Assembly: GCA_018806985.1 (NCBI GenBank)
Contig: JADANN010000437.1
Span: 646,501-710,500, forward strand
DNA from: Angiostrongylus vasorum
Lineage: Eukaryota; Nematoda; Chromadorea; Rhabditida; Metastrongylidae
Direction: 5' to 3'
Length of the DNA: 64,000 nucleotides
Part shown: positions 36,416 through 50,200 of the stretch, piece after piece
Layout: each line of letters starts with the position of its first letter
Numbering within the stretch: the first letter of the stretch is position 1
Notes under the pieces: generated by a model
Told to the model about the DNA's origin: nothing
Seen by the model: only the letters and a program-made list of their open reading frames with translations
The model's database searches: none
Made by a program: the position numbers and the translations under genes

Positions 36416-38185
36416 AGATAACCCGTGAACACACGTCTTGTGGGCCCAGTTACTTCTTTAATTTGATTTGCAGTAATGCAGTCGCCATCCAGGTGGGTGG
36501 TCAGGGTCGTGTACGAGTTTATAGTCGAGATAAGATGTCTCCTTCACTTCTCAGTCACATCCTGAATGCTAATCGATTGTGCTGTTTCTTGGAATCTTGA
36601 GCACGTTAGGCTATTTTGCCTTTAGGTTTTTAGCTGTGGAAGTCGTCGGCAATTTTTGAATCGAAAAGACTTTTGCTTCCTTTAGACTGAAATCCTGCTG
36701 GGTTAACAGCGATTGCGCTAAGATGGCTTGACCTGCCGAATAAAAGCAGTGTATGGAAGTGAACTTTAGTATGATCCGGTGATGTGACATGAGGTTCTAA
36801 TGAGTCTGCAACATTTATGCATCCATATTCTGTGGATTTTTGTGAACACTTAATTTATAAGCTCGTGAATAATTTCAAATTCCATTTACAACATCTCAAG
36901 CTTCGATAACAATTAAAGAAACAATGTTCTGCTAAGTAATAACTCCTATAGAGACCAGTCTATCCTACAGAGAGGACTCTCAATCTTTATCTACAGCTTT
37001 CCTTGTCATATTTCATGCTTCTCATGATATTTGTCGGGAATTTGGCATAATATTTCGTTGCGCGCCCAACAACCACGCCATAGCTTTTGGCAACTGGGAA
37101 GTGTAACGACTATTATATACTTCGTAGCGAACACTCTATTTCTGCATGTTGTTACTTGTTTTTATATCAATTGCATAATGTCCCTAGGTGCAGTTCCTAT
37201 CTGTAGAGTGTTAGTTTCGTTTTGTCTCTTCTACACCTGTGTTCTGCATCTTAATCATAAGAGCACTGTCTAGGAATAAAAACGCTTACTGTCGCTCTGA
37301 ATTGCATCCACTGCTTGTATTACTAATCTATTGGAAGTACTCTTAAGTTCTCGTACACACGCTGCACACTATTATGAGCCTTACTTTGTCGTTGTCCTTA
37401 CATCTGCACATAAATGTTTGGTTACCCATGTTTGAGCAGTGTTCCACTACAGCTTTTCCGTGGAAAGACGTAGAATGTCAAGGACTCTATACTAAACTGA
37501 ATGGTACATTTGCTACTTTATCAACCTACTTCATATTCCAATAGTCTAACAAATACACTCGCTTCATTGAGATACTCAACAAACATTCGCTTTGATTTGC
37601 TCCAGCTAAAACAACCGTTTTAGTGCGCAACTGATGAGTAGACAGGTGGACCACAAAGATTCGCTTTTGGTCTTGCGAAATCGACACTTTTTAATCTTCA
37701 TAATGACTGCGAATCAAGACGTATAAGCTTTCTCTTCAACAAAAATTCAATTGGTGATCCAATTCTTTCCGAATTGGAAGTTAGAATTTTCAGGCGTTTC
37801 AATATTTTTCAATTCTTCCCATGAAGAAAACTGTGCTTTTTTTATATCGCCTAAGTACTGTCTCCGAGTGGAAAACTGCCATATTTAGTCACGTAAGGAA
37901 CACTATTAGAACATTTTTTCTAAGAACTTTTCCACTATGATGGTAAAGTATATGTGAAAGTCTTTCTCTCTTAACTTACCTTCCTGTGTTCTCCTATTCA
38001 TCTGGCACCCTAGTGAAATGATTAGCGCTGGTTGAAGCTGTAAATTATGCAGCCTCGCTAAGTGATTATCCTCCAGATCTCATTTCTTGCTGGTATAGTG
38101 ATCATCTGTCTACCGATTTTTCCAACAACAGAATTCTTGCGATGCAAAAAAAAATTATTGGAACTAGGAACGCCGCTTCATTATT
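36416..38185. other. Intergenic region 5' of daf-36, nothing recognised
   Basis: No exon or well-defined repeat. It should contain the daf-36 promoter, but no element can be named from sequence alone. Confidence 0.35.
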
Positions 38186-38202
38186 TTACTCTACTATTTC
38201 AG
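38186..38202 (+). promoter_or_regulatory. Probable spliced-leader trans-splice acceptor of daf-36
   Basis: ttactctactatttcag lies immediately before the ATG at 38203. The tttcag motif is the nematode acceptor consensus, and no upstream exon with matching phase was found. The SL would therefore join directly to the start codon. A cis-spliced upstream exon cannot be excluded, because the frame stays open to 38062. Confidence 0.55.
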
Positions 38203-41200
38203 ATGTTCACATTGATAATATCAGTGATCGTAATCATTAAAGTTTTTCTTCTCGTTCGCAAAATTCTCCAGCCATGCAATCGAATTCGCAAACTCGGTGA
38301 TGTCGGATTATTCCTCGGTGATCCGGAGGTCAGCAGTCCTTCCTTTTCCAGATTTTGCCAGATTTCCCAGAGCCTGTCTTTTTTTTTGTTTATTGGAAGT
38401 TTTTCAATTATTTTACGTCATAAAACCATTGAATAGCATAAACTTATTTTTGGTTCAATCAAGAGTAAATAGAGAACGTTTGTGACGTTATTCATAGAGG
38501 TGTGACTTAACATTTGTGATTTTGTGTTCTTTTTTCGGGTTCCGTTCCTATTATTACATTTAGTACAAGAAATCCGACTAACTGAAATTCACACGTGGTT
38601 TGGGTTGTCTAGTTTTTGGAAAAATCGACAAATTTATTTGAAAACCATAGGTATTTCATGCTTGGAACTCGAGAACTTTTTTGGACTCCTCTTTACAAAT
38701 GCACAGTTCCGGAATTCAGACGATCTTCTTATGAAGTTTAAACAAGAGACAAGCTTTAAAAAAATAGTGCTGAACATGCTCTAGATATTTCAGATAGTCA
38801 TATATCAGATACTGGTATCCTTTAAATTGCTTGGCCTGTGTCGCTTGCAATCCCGTTTATCATGTATGGTCACGCATGTGAGCTATTCATTGCAATCTGC
38901 TCGTAAGACCGGCACAAAAACTACCGCACTTCTGTTGAGAAGAACTGCGAGAGCTCCCTTACCGTTCCTGAATGTCATAGTTGGTAGGGTGGCGAACTTA
39001 CATGAGAAGCTTATACTGGTTTTCAGCTGGCCAACCATCGCACTTGAGTGACTGAGGCTAGTGTCCAATGAACCTTGTTGACGGGATGAAAAAAAGCTGG
39101 TGAATATAGTTGCCGTAATTTCCTGAGTGATTAGGTTAACACGGGGTTGATAAAAAAAATTTTATTCGGCCAACATTTTGGCGCATTCGCTTTCTATAGA
39201 GCTGGGTTGGTCCGAATCGATTGTCCCCCAACCATTCCTTCTCTCGGTGTAGGTGCAATTTTTTACTTTTTTTATCTTGATTTTGTGACGGTGGGAGAAG
39301 AGAGGGATAAAATTTACTGCTTATCCATGTTATTTAATGGGAACATCCGTTTGCATAGTGTATTACGTGGTTCTGTTCGTTCCTGCCTAACACCTTGATA
39401 TTGTAAGAAGCACACCAAAGAGTTTTTTATACAGGAGGGCTTTCTCACTCACTAAACAAAGTAGAATATGGTAACCCATAAAGGTACTGGTCTTATATTG
39501 CCTAGTCACTTCTGGTGCGCTTTTTAACACATACATTAACTAGTAGTGAGAGACCAGAGGACTAAGTTGGCGAGACTAGAGGCGTGAAGGTCCCAGTTAT
39601 CGCAACCCTCGTGGTCAGACCAATGATCATGCATCCATTCGAGCTATCCAATAGCTACTGCACTAGATGCGTGCTGCAAAAAGTTGTATATCTTCAATGT
39701 ATGGTCCAATCTAAAATTACGTGGAAGAACTTCTATGGGTCTTATACTGTGAAAATGAATTCAACTCCCGGCCTTCTCGGCTTATCTCAGCACTTAGCGA
39801 ATTTCATTAATTAGTGCTATTAAAAACTACTAAAATGAAAAGTTTTTTTTCACACGTAATGAAAGTTCTATAGCTAACTACGATGAAAAACATGCTTTTC
39901 TGGGCCCACTACAAGTATTTTTTCCAATTTTTCATGTCAGGGCTCATGTTTCGAAGTAGGTAGATGGGGAATGTGCTTTTTTTTGGGAAAGAAACTCTAA
40001 ACTTAACTTTGAAAGAACTTTTGAAATTTTTTTATGAGATTAGTATGATAGGTCAGTGTCTCATTCCTAAACGCACGTTCTGTTCTCTTAAAATACTCTA
40101 GTAATCATGAAATTGTCATCAGTGGTCGAAAAAACCAACTCATACTGCAAAGAGGCAAAAGTTCTTATTGTCGTCCTATGTGCTTTGCTTCCATGGTCTT
40201 TGTTCAGAATGCGTTGACGAAAATGGCTATTTATTTTATGCTTGCACTCGGGATAAAATTTTTTCAACAGCATTTATCGATTAGTTCACTGATGATTGAT
40301 TAGTTTCCAAATTTTTTTAGTCCTTGGCTGAAAAACCGTGAAAAACAAACTTTGACAAGTTTTTATTTTCATATCGAAAGTGACGTTCGATTTATAAATC
40401 ACACATTTCTTTTTAGCTGAAAGGCGTCTATCGTGAACGTCAAATTAGTCGACTCACAAAACTTCGGCGAGTCGGTGCTTTGCCACCTGTTTATCCGAAT
40501 GGATGGTACTGTATTGCAGAGTCCGATCAATTGAAACTGAAAAGTATACGAGAGGTAACTGTGTTCGGTAAGCGGCTAGGCACCAGTCGATACGGTTGGA
40601 CATCACTTAGCTAATTACGATAGTGCTCATTGTTCGATGTCTGAATGAACTTAATCAACACTATGAAAAACAAACCATCTTTTATCTTAATCGTCATTAA
40701 AGTCTTACCTGCGTGCATAGCTTCCTTCTTTTTTCAACCTATAGTTCGGATGAATTCGACTAGTTCATATGCTAATTCGAATGCATTTGCAGTCTTCTTC
40801 TTCTGCCTCACTAAAGGAGGCTTTTATTAATTTTACATTCCAAGCCGAAACCTTGCGTTATTAAACATTCGTATAAACCATTTACACAACAGTAACAGCA
40901 CAGCGATTTGACCACTGTAGGTATGAATAATGCTTGATACTTGTTACTTGAACGGCCCGTCCTCAGTGGTTGTGCGGGCCCCAGCATAATCACCATTTTT
41001 CGGAGATTTGCTGGTTAAGCCATTGTGGTTCTCTGGAATCCCGAGGTCAGCCTGGCCAAAGTCTACTCTAGGTCTTCACCACCACAGGCAGTCGCAGTCA
41101 TTGCTGATCAGAAGGAGATTTGCCACCATGCGACTTCAATATCAAGGTGATGGCGAATCCTGGTATTGGTTTACTCTTAACTAGGCTTCCTGATGGAAAT

Positions 41201-44200
41201 GCCGGACTCCTTTTCAGCTTAGGAGACCATGCCGGGGGGACGAATCCCTCCGCTGTACATCGTAGTCCGGCACCCAGGAACGCCTCCCAGCCACGATGAG
41301 CCGGTAAACCGTTGGGAGGGGTATGAATAATACAAGTAATAATGTGATTAATACACAAATATGGTACAAAGAAGAGCATCAACACTAGGGAAATAATTCC
41401 TTCAATGGACTGCTTAAATAGTGTAAGCAAAAAGAGAGATATCATCCTCGGAAGCCAAGAAGGACCAAAGTCGGGTGCGGACTGCTAGCAAGGATAGGTT
41501 GAAAATTTAAAGCAACCTTTATTAGAGTTATTGTTTCTTGGAAAGAGGTTGTAGAGTGAATGGATTTTGTTGCACATTCAAAAATATATGTTATGAAATT
41601 GTTGCATGCTTTGCGCAAGTCCATGTGACGCAAGAGCAAGTATTTCGCAATACATGGGAAGATAGGGTAAGTGCTATTAAGAACAATAACTAGTAAAATT
41701 AGGAACATATGGTGATGTGAAAAGTTATAGAGTGTTTTTTTTTTTGTTCTATATGATCCGTCTTCACGTCTGTTGTGCACGGCTACTGTGCGGAGCCCCG
41801 CACTTCTCATATTCGATTCACCTGCTCGCATCCATTGTCCACTGAGACCTTCCAACTTTTGCGTGTGGCTTCGGCTACTGCTTGAAGATTTCCATTTCAT
41901 TTTGAATGTCGTAGAATGTTGTTTGAGTCTATTTTTCCTGGAGTCCTGAGATAGCCGGGCTGGAGCGTTCCCAATTGGATTGCAGAGAGTGATTTTTCCC
42001 GGACAAGCCTGGTACCAATTTGTCGACCCCGGAGGAATGAGAGGGTTGATTGACCCGGAGCGGAATCAAACTAGCACCATGCTCGTGATGACCGATATCA
42101 CTACCACTGTGCTATCCGCCCTATAGAGTATTATAGAGAATATTCTCCATGAATATTTCGTATACTCCCAGTCGGCTTAAGTTTATTACCTAGCTTGAGC
42201 ATCTGGTCAACTTCACAAATGGTAGTGTTCCAGTATACATAAACTCGTGGAACAAGCCTAATCGTGTATTGAGAATGCTCTACGAAGTGAAGTTAAATCC
42301 TATCGCTTAAATGGGAAAATTCTATGCAGGTCTTCTTTCTTTGTTCGACCGAGGAACATTTTCGATGATTCCCGTTATGAAGCGTTGAGAAAAACAACAC
42401 AGCCTTTTCCATGTTTGATACTTACAGATAACTCAGTGGAAAATAAATTCGACACCTAATACATTGTTTCAGTGACTATGTAGAATGAGATATTCTCTAT
42501 TAGATCAATTTGGATATTGTCGTTCTCGATTTACTTAGTTTTTCTTCATTGACAGTTTAGAGTTTCAGGGCAGTTTCTTACACTTGTGAGGTCCGAAAGC
42601 GGTCAAGTCTACTTGATTGACTCCTACTGTCCACATCTTGGCGCTAATTTTAACGTTGGCGGAAAAGTAAGACTTGAAAACTGTATTCCACTTTCTCCAA
42701 CCAACTTTATGTAAACATAGAACACCCATAGAAATGTGTTTATATTTATATAGTACTTAACATTCATCATCGATCCATTGCACTACTCAAGCGAGTTGCA
42801 CCGAATTCTCAGCTGACTCTTGTAATGATGAGCTAATGAGGTTCCTAGTAAACTCTGCTGTTGCTGAGGAATGGAACGAACATCATGCTTTTCTTATGGG
42901 ACACCTTATTTTTGCTCCCAGTTTACTATTATGAATAAATGAGACGTATGTGTTTAAAGTTAGGGGTACAAATCTATTTCGATTTCCCGAAAATCTGATT
43001 TTTAGCTTTCAAAGCTCATACTTGCTCTTCTCAACGAATTCTTCAGTGTGATATATTGGTTGCGCTTAAATAATGGGAAATATAGGCATATAAGCAGTTC
43101 TGAAGAACTTAGCCAAAAAACTCGCATTTCGGTTCAGGTCTTTCGTTGCGACTTGTCTTTCATCTTCTCTTTCTTCTAGCATTCTATTTTTTAGAATCGT
43201 TGTCAACTATTCCATGAATTTGGCTACCTGGAATCATTGTCCACCTGCCAAGTTCCTTGGCCCGAGATGTTATCAACTTGGATAAACTTTCTGACTTTCG
43301 TCATTTATTCCAAAGCTTTTGATTCTGCAATTCTCTTTAGGCTAGCTGTGTGACTACGACCACCTTCATGTCTGTTGCCGGTGAGTAGCAGCATATCATG
43401 TTATTCTTTTGATGGAAAGATGGGGAACTGACGTTAGGAGAACGAAATGACATATATCAGCCAATATAGCGGAGATTGATATGTGCGAGAAGCACTACGT
43501 CATAGATATTTGGAAGCGAGGCCCTTGTTCCACCGATAATAAAGATTACTAATGCGATTATTCACACCAGTTTCTTGGTTTCTTGCGTCTAGAATGGACG
43601 AATAATAGATAACGTGACCTGTGGTATGTCAGCGGATCGGAAATGGAATTTTACTATTTAGCTAGATGATTGGATGACCCGTCATCACGTGTACTGTGGG
43701 TCTTAGCACTTCCATTCTTTTCGCTCTCATACGATTATGGACGTGGTCGGGTTCTTGCACTGTTGTATGGTTTGAAAATCTGAAAATTAATTCCAGCTAT
43801 GAATGAAGCTGACTTAGTCGTTTAGCCAACACGTCGTTCCATCTTCTTCGTCGTCTCTTTCGAGGTTGTTCTGATTCTCTGGGGATTCACTAAACTATTT
43901 CTTTCCGTCCATCCTTTGCGAAGACTCTATTATGAGACGCATTCCAATTTCCTACCAGAATAACACATGCAACCGTCCACAGCCCAAGTGCGTTTTCCAA
44001 GCGAATAGTTATCGCAGTAGGACTGTAAATCAAAAATATTGGAATAAGCTGCCGTGAAAACTGAAACTGTAAGACGAAATATTAGCTGAATACTTTGTAT
44101 AGCAACTTTGTTGAAGTACTTATGCATGATATTAACTTTTTATTTGCTTCTTAATACAATTTTTCATGGCAGGGGTATTATGCGAAATACAACCACAGTG

Positions 44201-47200
44201 GTGATGAGATGTTTGCAAAACTCTGGACCCCAGGTGTCCACGACAGAGAACGAAAACGCTATTACCCCTTCCACGGGCTGACGCATTCACCACCACACCA
44301 TGCGGGTACCTTGTTTCTCTTGTCTCTCAACTGGTCCTTTCTATCAGTTCCATCAGCAATCACTCGTAAACATGATTGATAGAACTAGATGAGAGAAAGC
44401 CGAAGCCAGGGATCCGCATGGTGTGGTGGCGAAAGCGAGTTAACCCCCGGAAAGGGTAAAAGGGTGCTCGCTCTCCACCGCAGACACCTGCGGTCCAAAG
44501 TTTTGCAATATCTCAGCACCATTGCGGTTGTATTCGTGCATGATTTTTTTCGTTTTTCTAGCGATTTTCTCTAATACAAAGGTCCGACTTTGTACTTTAG
44601 GTTGTAGATGACAACTGCGTTCAATGTCCTTTTCATGGTTGGGTGTTTTCTGCAGAAACGGGAAAATGCACACGAATACCTTACAATGAAGGCAGTATTC
44701 CACAACAAGCACAGGTTTGTTGAAACATCTGTGACTTCGGGATTTGACCTTGTCGTTTATTTGCAACACTGCGATAGAGAATCGTTGGAAGTCTTAACCT
44801 CGTCCTACTATCTTTGTGTGAGCTCAATCATATAGAAAATTATTGAACCGCTGAACACTTGAAAAAGCGGGAAATGCCAGCGGGAATGAAACGAAAAAAA
44901 TCTAGACAGGTATCACCATCATTTGTGATCCTGCAATCCCATTAATAATTCAGTGAAAGCAGCGGGCGCTAGTAGAGTACTTGTTCATTCTTGTCACGTG
45001 CACCGGACCTATCTAGGACCTTAGACTGAGACAAGTGGCACGGAGAGCGCAATACTTTGGTGTGAGGCTTTTTTTTTTCGAGATCTGGCCTTAGTCTCCT
45101 GACAGGGCTCTGTTATAGGTACTGCATCTTTACACGAGCTCTTAGAGCACATGTGGGATTTGTTCGTGGCACAAAAGCTCGAACCGCTTTCTATATTATA
45201 CTTCCGAGTCCTTGCACGCGCTAGCAAAGTACGTGTCGCTTTTGGCGCACATCTAAACCCTTAGTCGCCACCTAAGAATCCGTTACGTTCTCTCAGCAGC
45301 GTAATGGTCGAGACTCCTCCTGTGATAGAGGTCCCTGATTGCAACTGACACCACGAAGATATTAAATGTATCTCTAAACACGTTGTATGTTGGATATAAA
45401 TTTGAAGAGTTCCGAAAAAATGATCTCTTTGACACTCCATGTATTCAAAAGCAGGAAAGTTCTTTTTTTTTTTCAAGAAAAGAGTCTTGTAATGAAAATC
45501 ACTAGATCGTATTTCTCATGGTTTTCCTCTTCTAGCAGTGTCATTCGATCTCTGGCTACTTCTTGTTTTCTTGGCACATTTTCGTAAAATAGGTTGATTT
45601 CAATTCACGAATGTAAGGCAGGTTGGCTTCTATGAGTAAACTATGTGAACAGCTCTAAAATAACTGAACCTACCAACATTCGCTGAAGCCATCTCGGCTT
45701 ATAGTAAACTCTACCAATGCTATAACAACCGTTAGGTAATAAATAATAAAGGATAAAGCTCTCGGGGAGGAATACACCATGCGTTGGACTACATTAAGCA
45801 TGGTTCGGAGGTTATTGAAAGTATATCTGGCATTTACAATGACTCGCGGTGGCCTACCGATGTGTCGAGCCAGTGCTGGTATCCTCCCAGATAAGTCTGG
45901 TACCAATTTTCCAACACCAATTTGCCGACCCCGAAGGGATGGAAAGCTTGGTGGGCCATGGGTGCGGAAATTGATTCCACGTGTGTGTTGCAGGCCGCCT
46001 CTGATCACTGCGCCACATGCGCACCTACAACCGTTCGAACCTCCAAATTATTGCTTGTAAAGCTTGCCTTTTTTATTAGATCAAATCCTGTTTTTTTCAG
46101 GGCAACAGGTCTTTTTTCTCTACATAGCCCTCACCTTAAACGATTGAGCGATTCAACAAGCATTATTTATCCCACAGGATGTGATCATGTTTCCCAATGT
46201 TTGGTTAGCAATTATGAACGCCACGTTTGCGTTAAATAAAATTTAGGAATTCCAACATACAAACAAATACAACTTTAGACTTAAAACGTTAGTTTTCGTT
46301 TCAAATTCTTTTTGAAATTTTAAAGAAATGTAAAATTGAAAGAATACCATGGAGAAATTGCAGCCTAATCATCGAGTAATATGTTCTTAGTGGTTTTCGT
46401 TTGCACTGCCTTCTATTCCATTTTCCTTTTTTATCGTACGGAGATTCTCTGGGGGGAAATTTTAGTGCTAAAGTCAGGAAATGACCTCTGTGTTAGGTGT
46501 GTATCCTAAATTCTCGGCTTTTCCTATGTTTTGTTCGTTTAAACACTATTCTTTTAAGCATTTTCTCTAGGTCGCCGTCTGGCCAGTCCTAGAAAGAAAT
46601 CAGCACATCTACGTTTGGTGAGAGGCTTTCTATATTTCAGTGTATTAAGGCTTTTTCAATATATTTCATCATGCTCTTATACTAGACGTTCAGGTACCAC
46701 TGCGATGGTAAAGAACCAGAATGGAATATCCCGGAATTTGATGAGATCCTCAACGAAGAATGGAAATACGGTGGACGGACGGAACACGAAGTGATGTGCC
46801 ATTGTCAGGAGATACCGGAAAATGGCGCTGACATTGCTCATCTCAACTATTTGCACCTTTCTGGACCAAATCGAGGTAGATTCACCTCTACTATGTCTTT
46901 CCAACACTTATTCTTTTATTTATTTCCATGACCCATCCACAGATATCGTGCTAATCCCAGCACTTCCCTTATTCGGCTCTTTGTTTCTTATGCGTTATCC
47001 ATGAAGGGCTTCCGAGTTGCGCGAAGGTTTCACTATTGAAGACTATGTCTGCTTCATGAATATTGCTGAATGCTATGTCTAATTCATCCTCCTTAGAGTC
47101 TTGGTATAACCGTACTGGAGCGTTTCCATGTCTTCACCACAATCAGTCGGTACCCTTTGTGCATCAGAGGGAGGCTTTTCCTCCTCATAATCTTAACCTT

Positions 47201-50200
47201 TTTATTTATTGCCTACTCTTTTTAATGGTAGGGTATTTTGCGGAATGTAACTTCTATGATGCTGAGATATTTGCAAAACTCCGGAACGCAGGTGTCTACG
47301 GTGGGGAACGAACGCGCTATTACCCTTTCCAGGGGCTAACGCGTTCACCACCACACCATGCAGGATTTTCGTTTCGCCTGTCTCTCAGCTAGTTCCATCG
47401 ATCACTGCCATCAGCAATCACCCGTCAGCACGATTGACCTGGGGAGCACAAATCAGCAATGAGCCTAATTAAGCTGAGGCTCTAGTATCATACAAGTTTT
47501 ATTTCTCAAAATACCCTGCCGTTAAAAAGAGTAGGCAGTTAATAAAAAAGGTTAAGATTGTGATTATAACTACAGCCTCTGCTTAACTGGGTTCATTGCC
47601 GATTTTGGCTGTCCAAATCAATCCCGCTGACGGGTCACTGCTGATGGCAGTGATCGATGGAACTAGCTGAGATACAGGTGAAACGAACGACCTGCATGGT
47701 GTGGTGGTGAACGCGTTAGCACCGGAAACGGTAATAGCGCGTTCGTTCCCCCACAGTAGACACCTGCGGTCCGGAGTTTTGGAAATATCTCAGCTTCACA
47801 GAAGTTATATCCTACTCATATTCGGTACCAGTTTATCGATCTGAAAGGTAACCTTGATTGGTCTAAGAGGGATCGAACCACTAACCATGCCTTATTTAAC
47901 CATCGGATGCACTTCCAATTGCAAGAAATTTATAAGCATTTCGCTCTTTTACCAGATGAACCATAAGTAATCGGGATAGAAAAATCTTCTCTTCTGTTTC
48001 TGTCAGCTGTAACACTTTTATACCTCAAACACATTAGCAGGTGCGTGGCAATAATCTGGGCCGTGTAATCCTCTTCTTTGAATGACTTCATGGCCATAAT
48101 TAAGTAAATAAATGAATTCCATGACTGTGAGAATGTAGACATCGATATCTAGCTGAGCTCTGCCGTAACAGTAGGCCTCACTTAGCTTGTAATCCCTTTC
48201 GAAATGCCAAATTTCCTAACAATTTCGGTGGCTGTGCTGAAAAGGACTTCCATCTGTACGACACCCAGAAGCACCACTCAGTCATAATGCTCCATGGGGA
48301 GAAGAGGTGTGATGGCAGCATAATTGACCCATACTCTTGAAAAATAAGCGAAAGCCATCGGAACGACCCCTAAGATTCACCTATACAGTGTTTTCCATTC
48401 GAAAATTCCAGGGAGCAATCTGTTCAATATCGATCTCGACAACAGCAAGCATTGGATTCGGCACGTATGGGACGGAAATTGGGCACCGAAATCGCATGAT
48501 GAGTCCCATGTATCCGTAATGTATCTCGATCAGTACTTAACTATTGGCGGTTACAAAATTCCTCTAACAAGCAGTCGACTTCAAGCTGAACAGGTTTTTA
48601 TTTTAGACAACTGGAAATTTTTCCTTATCTGTTTTCATGCATTACGTTTAAACATCAATACTCCAACTAATCGTTCATGGCACTCATGACTAGGCTAATA
48701 AGTAATCGGTGCACTAAATACGAAGACATTTTCCATTATTCTGTTAAGTAGAGAATCTTCCAATTGATAACGGGTTGCTTAAATTTGTGACAAAAACTAT
48801 TTAAAGGATAAAATGCTCTCGGCGTTGGTCAATCCTTGAGGAATGCGCCGTGCCTTCGACTTCATTAAGTATCATTGGAGGTGATTGAATCTGGCCTTTA
48901 CAATGACTTGCAGTGGCCTACCGATGTATCGAGCTGCTACCCTCCTAGGCAAATCTGGTACCAATTTGCCGAGCCCGGAGGAATGGAAGGCTTGGTGAGC
49001 CACGGACGGGGGGATCTGTGTCGCAGGTCGCCTCCGACCACTGTGCCACACGCGCCTTTAATAACTGTTTAATTGTTTTGATATCTAAAAAATTTTTGTG
49101 TACACTACATTTGACGTTCCCGATACCTACGAAATGTTCTGAATAAAATTTCTCTAAATATGCATATCTGGCCGAGTGTAACACAATGATTAGGATTGTG
49201 CTGCTATGCAGACATAGTCACTGGTTCAATTCCGCGCACTAGGACTGCCAAGTTCCCTATATCTCTGAAGTAGCAAGACTTCTCTGGGAAGATAAAAAAA
49301 CACTGCATTGATACAAGGGCAGACAATATGCATTGAATCACCTCAACGGTGCTACTGTGAATGGTGCTGAATGCATAGCACATTCATAAGAAATTCATCA
49401 ACGCCGAACTCTTTCTCGCTCTATCCTTTACGCAAGTCGATCAGTAACTCTAGAAGTGAAATATTTCAATCCGTAATTCCAAGATCAATTAAATCTTTTC
49501 AACGCGGTGGGCATAAGCACAAGTATGCTGAGATATGAGCAAGATTCGGAACCCCATATGGGCTGCGAAGAATTTCCTTTCCATCCTTATCCGAAGGTTT
49601 TAGTTTTACTACAGATATTAGTCAAGTCCCAGTAAACAAATTCTTTCACTATCTTTCATTTCACATTCGTAGTCGTAATAAGAGTCCTTTACGTTCCCAT
49701 TAAATATTCCAAAAAGGTATTCAGTTCTTTTAGAAAAGTGGATAATTGTTGCTCCATTTCTTCTTCTGTTGCCATTAAAGCTGAGGATCCTAAGAATGTA
49801 ACTTTGTCTTTTCTTTCAGCACGGGCCAGGAATCGTACACATGCTCTTCGATTTTGGTATACTTGGTAAAGGTGTTGTTCTGCATCATGTCACACCTCAG
49901 GAACCTCTTCTACAGTTGGTTCGCTTCAAGATGTTCTCCACAGTGCCTTCATGGTTCGCAAAGTTTTTCCTCATCGGGGAAGCAACACAGGTATGAAGAA
50001 ACATGTGCGGCATTTCTAAATTTTTGCGGATTAGAACACTGAAAAGCAGATTCAGAGAGCTTTTTGCAAAAGCAGGTTGTTTTCTTGATTAGCAGGCAGG
50101 AGGTTCTTAACATATTGCTTACTCCGTTGTGGCTAACGTTTCGGGACATTTCGTCTTCTTCAAAGCCTGGAAAGGATCACACTGACAGCCAATACATGTA

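Noticed and set aside
38062..38202. Upstream in-frame extension of daf-36 from ATG 38062
   Set aside because: It would add a second hydrophobic run and a basic loop not expected in this family, and a clear tttcag acceptor lies directly before ATG 38203.
41098..41445. 115-codon - strand frame in daf-36 intron 2
   Set aside because: Most of it is the complement of the R3 repeat, whose other copies lack this frame. Not a gene.
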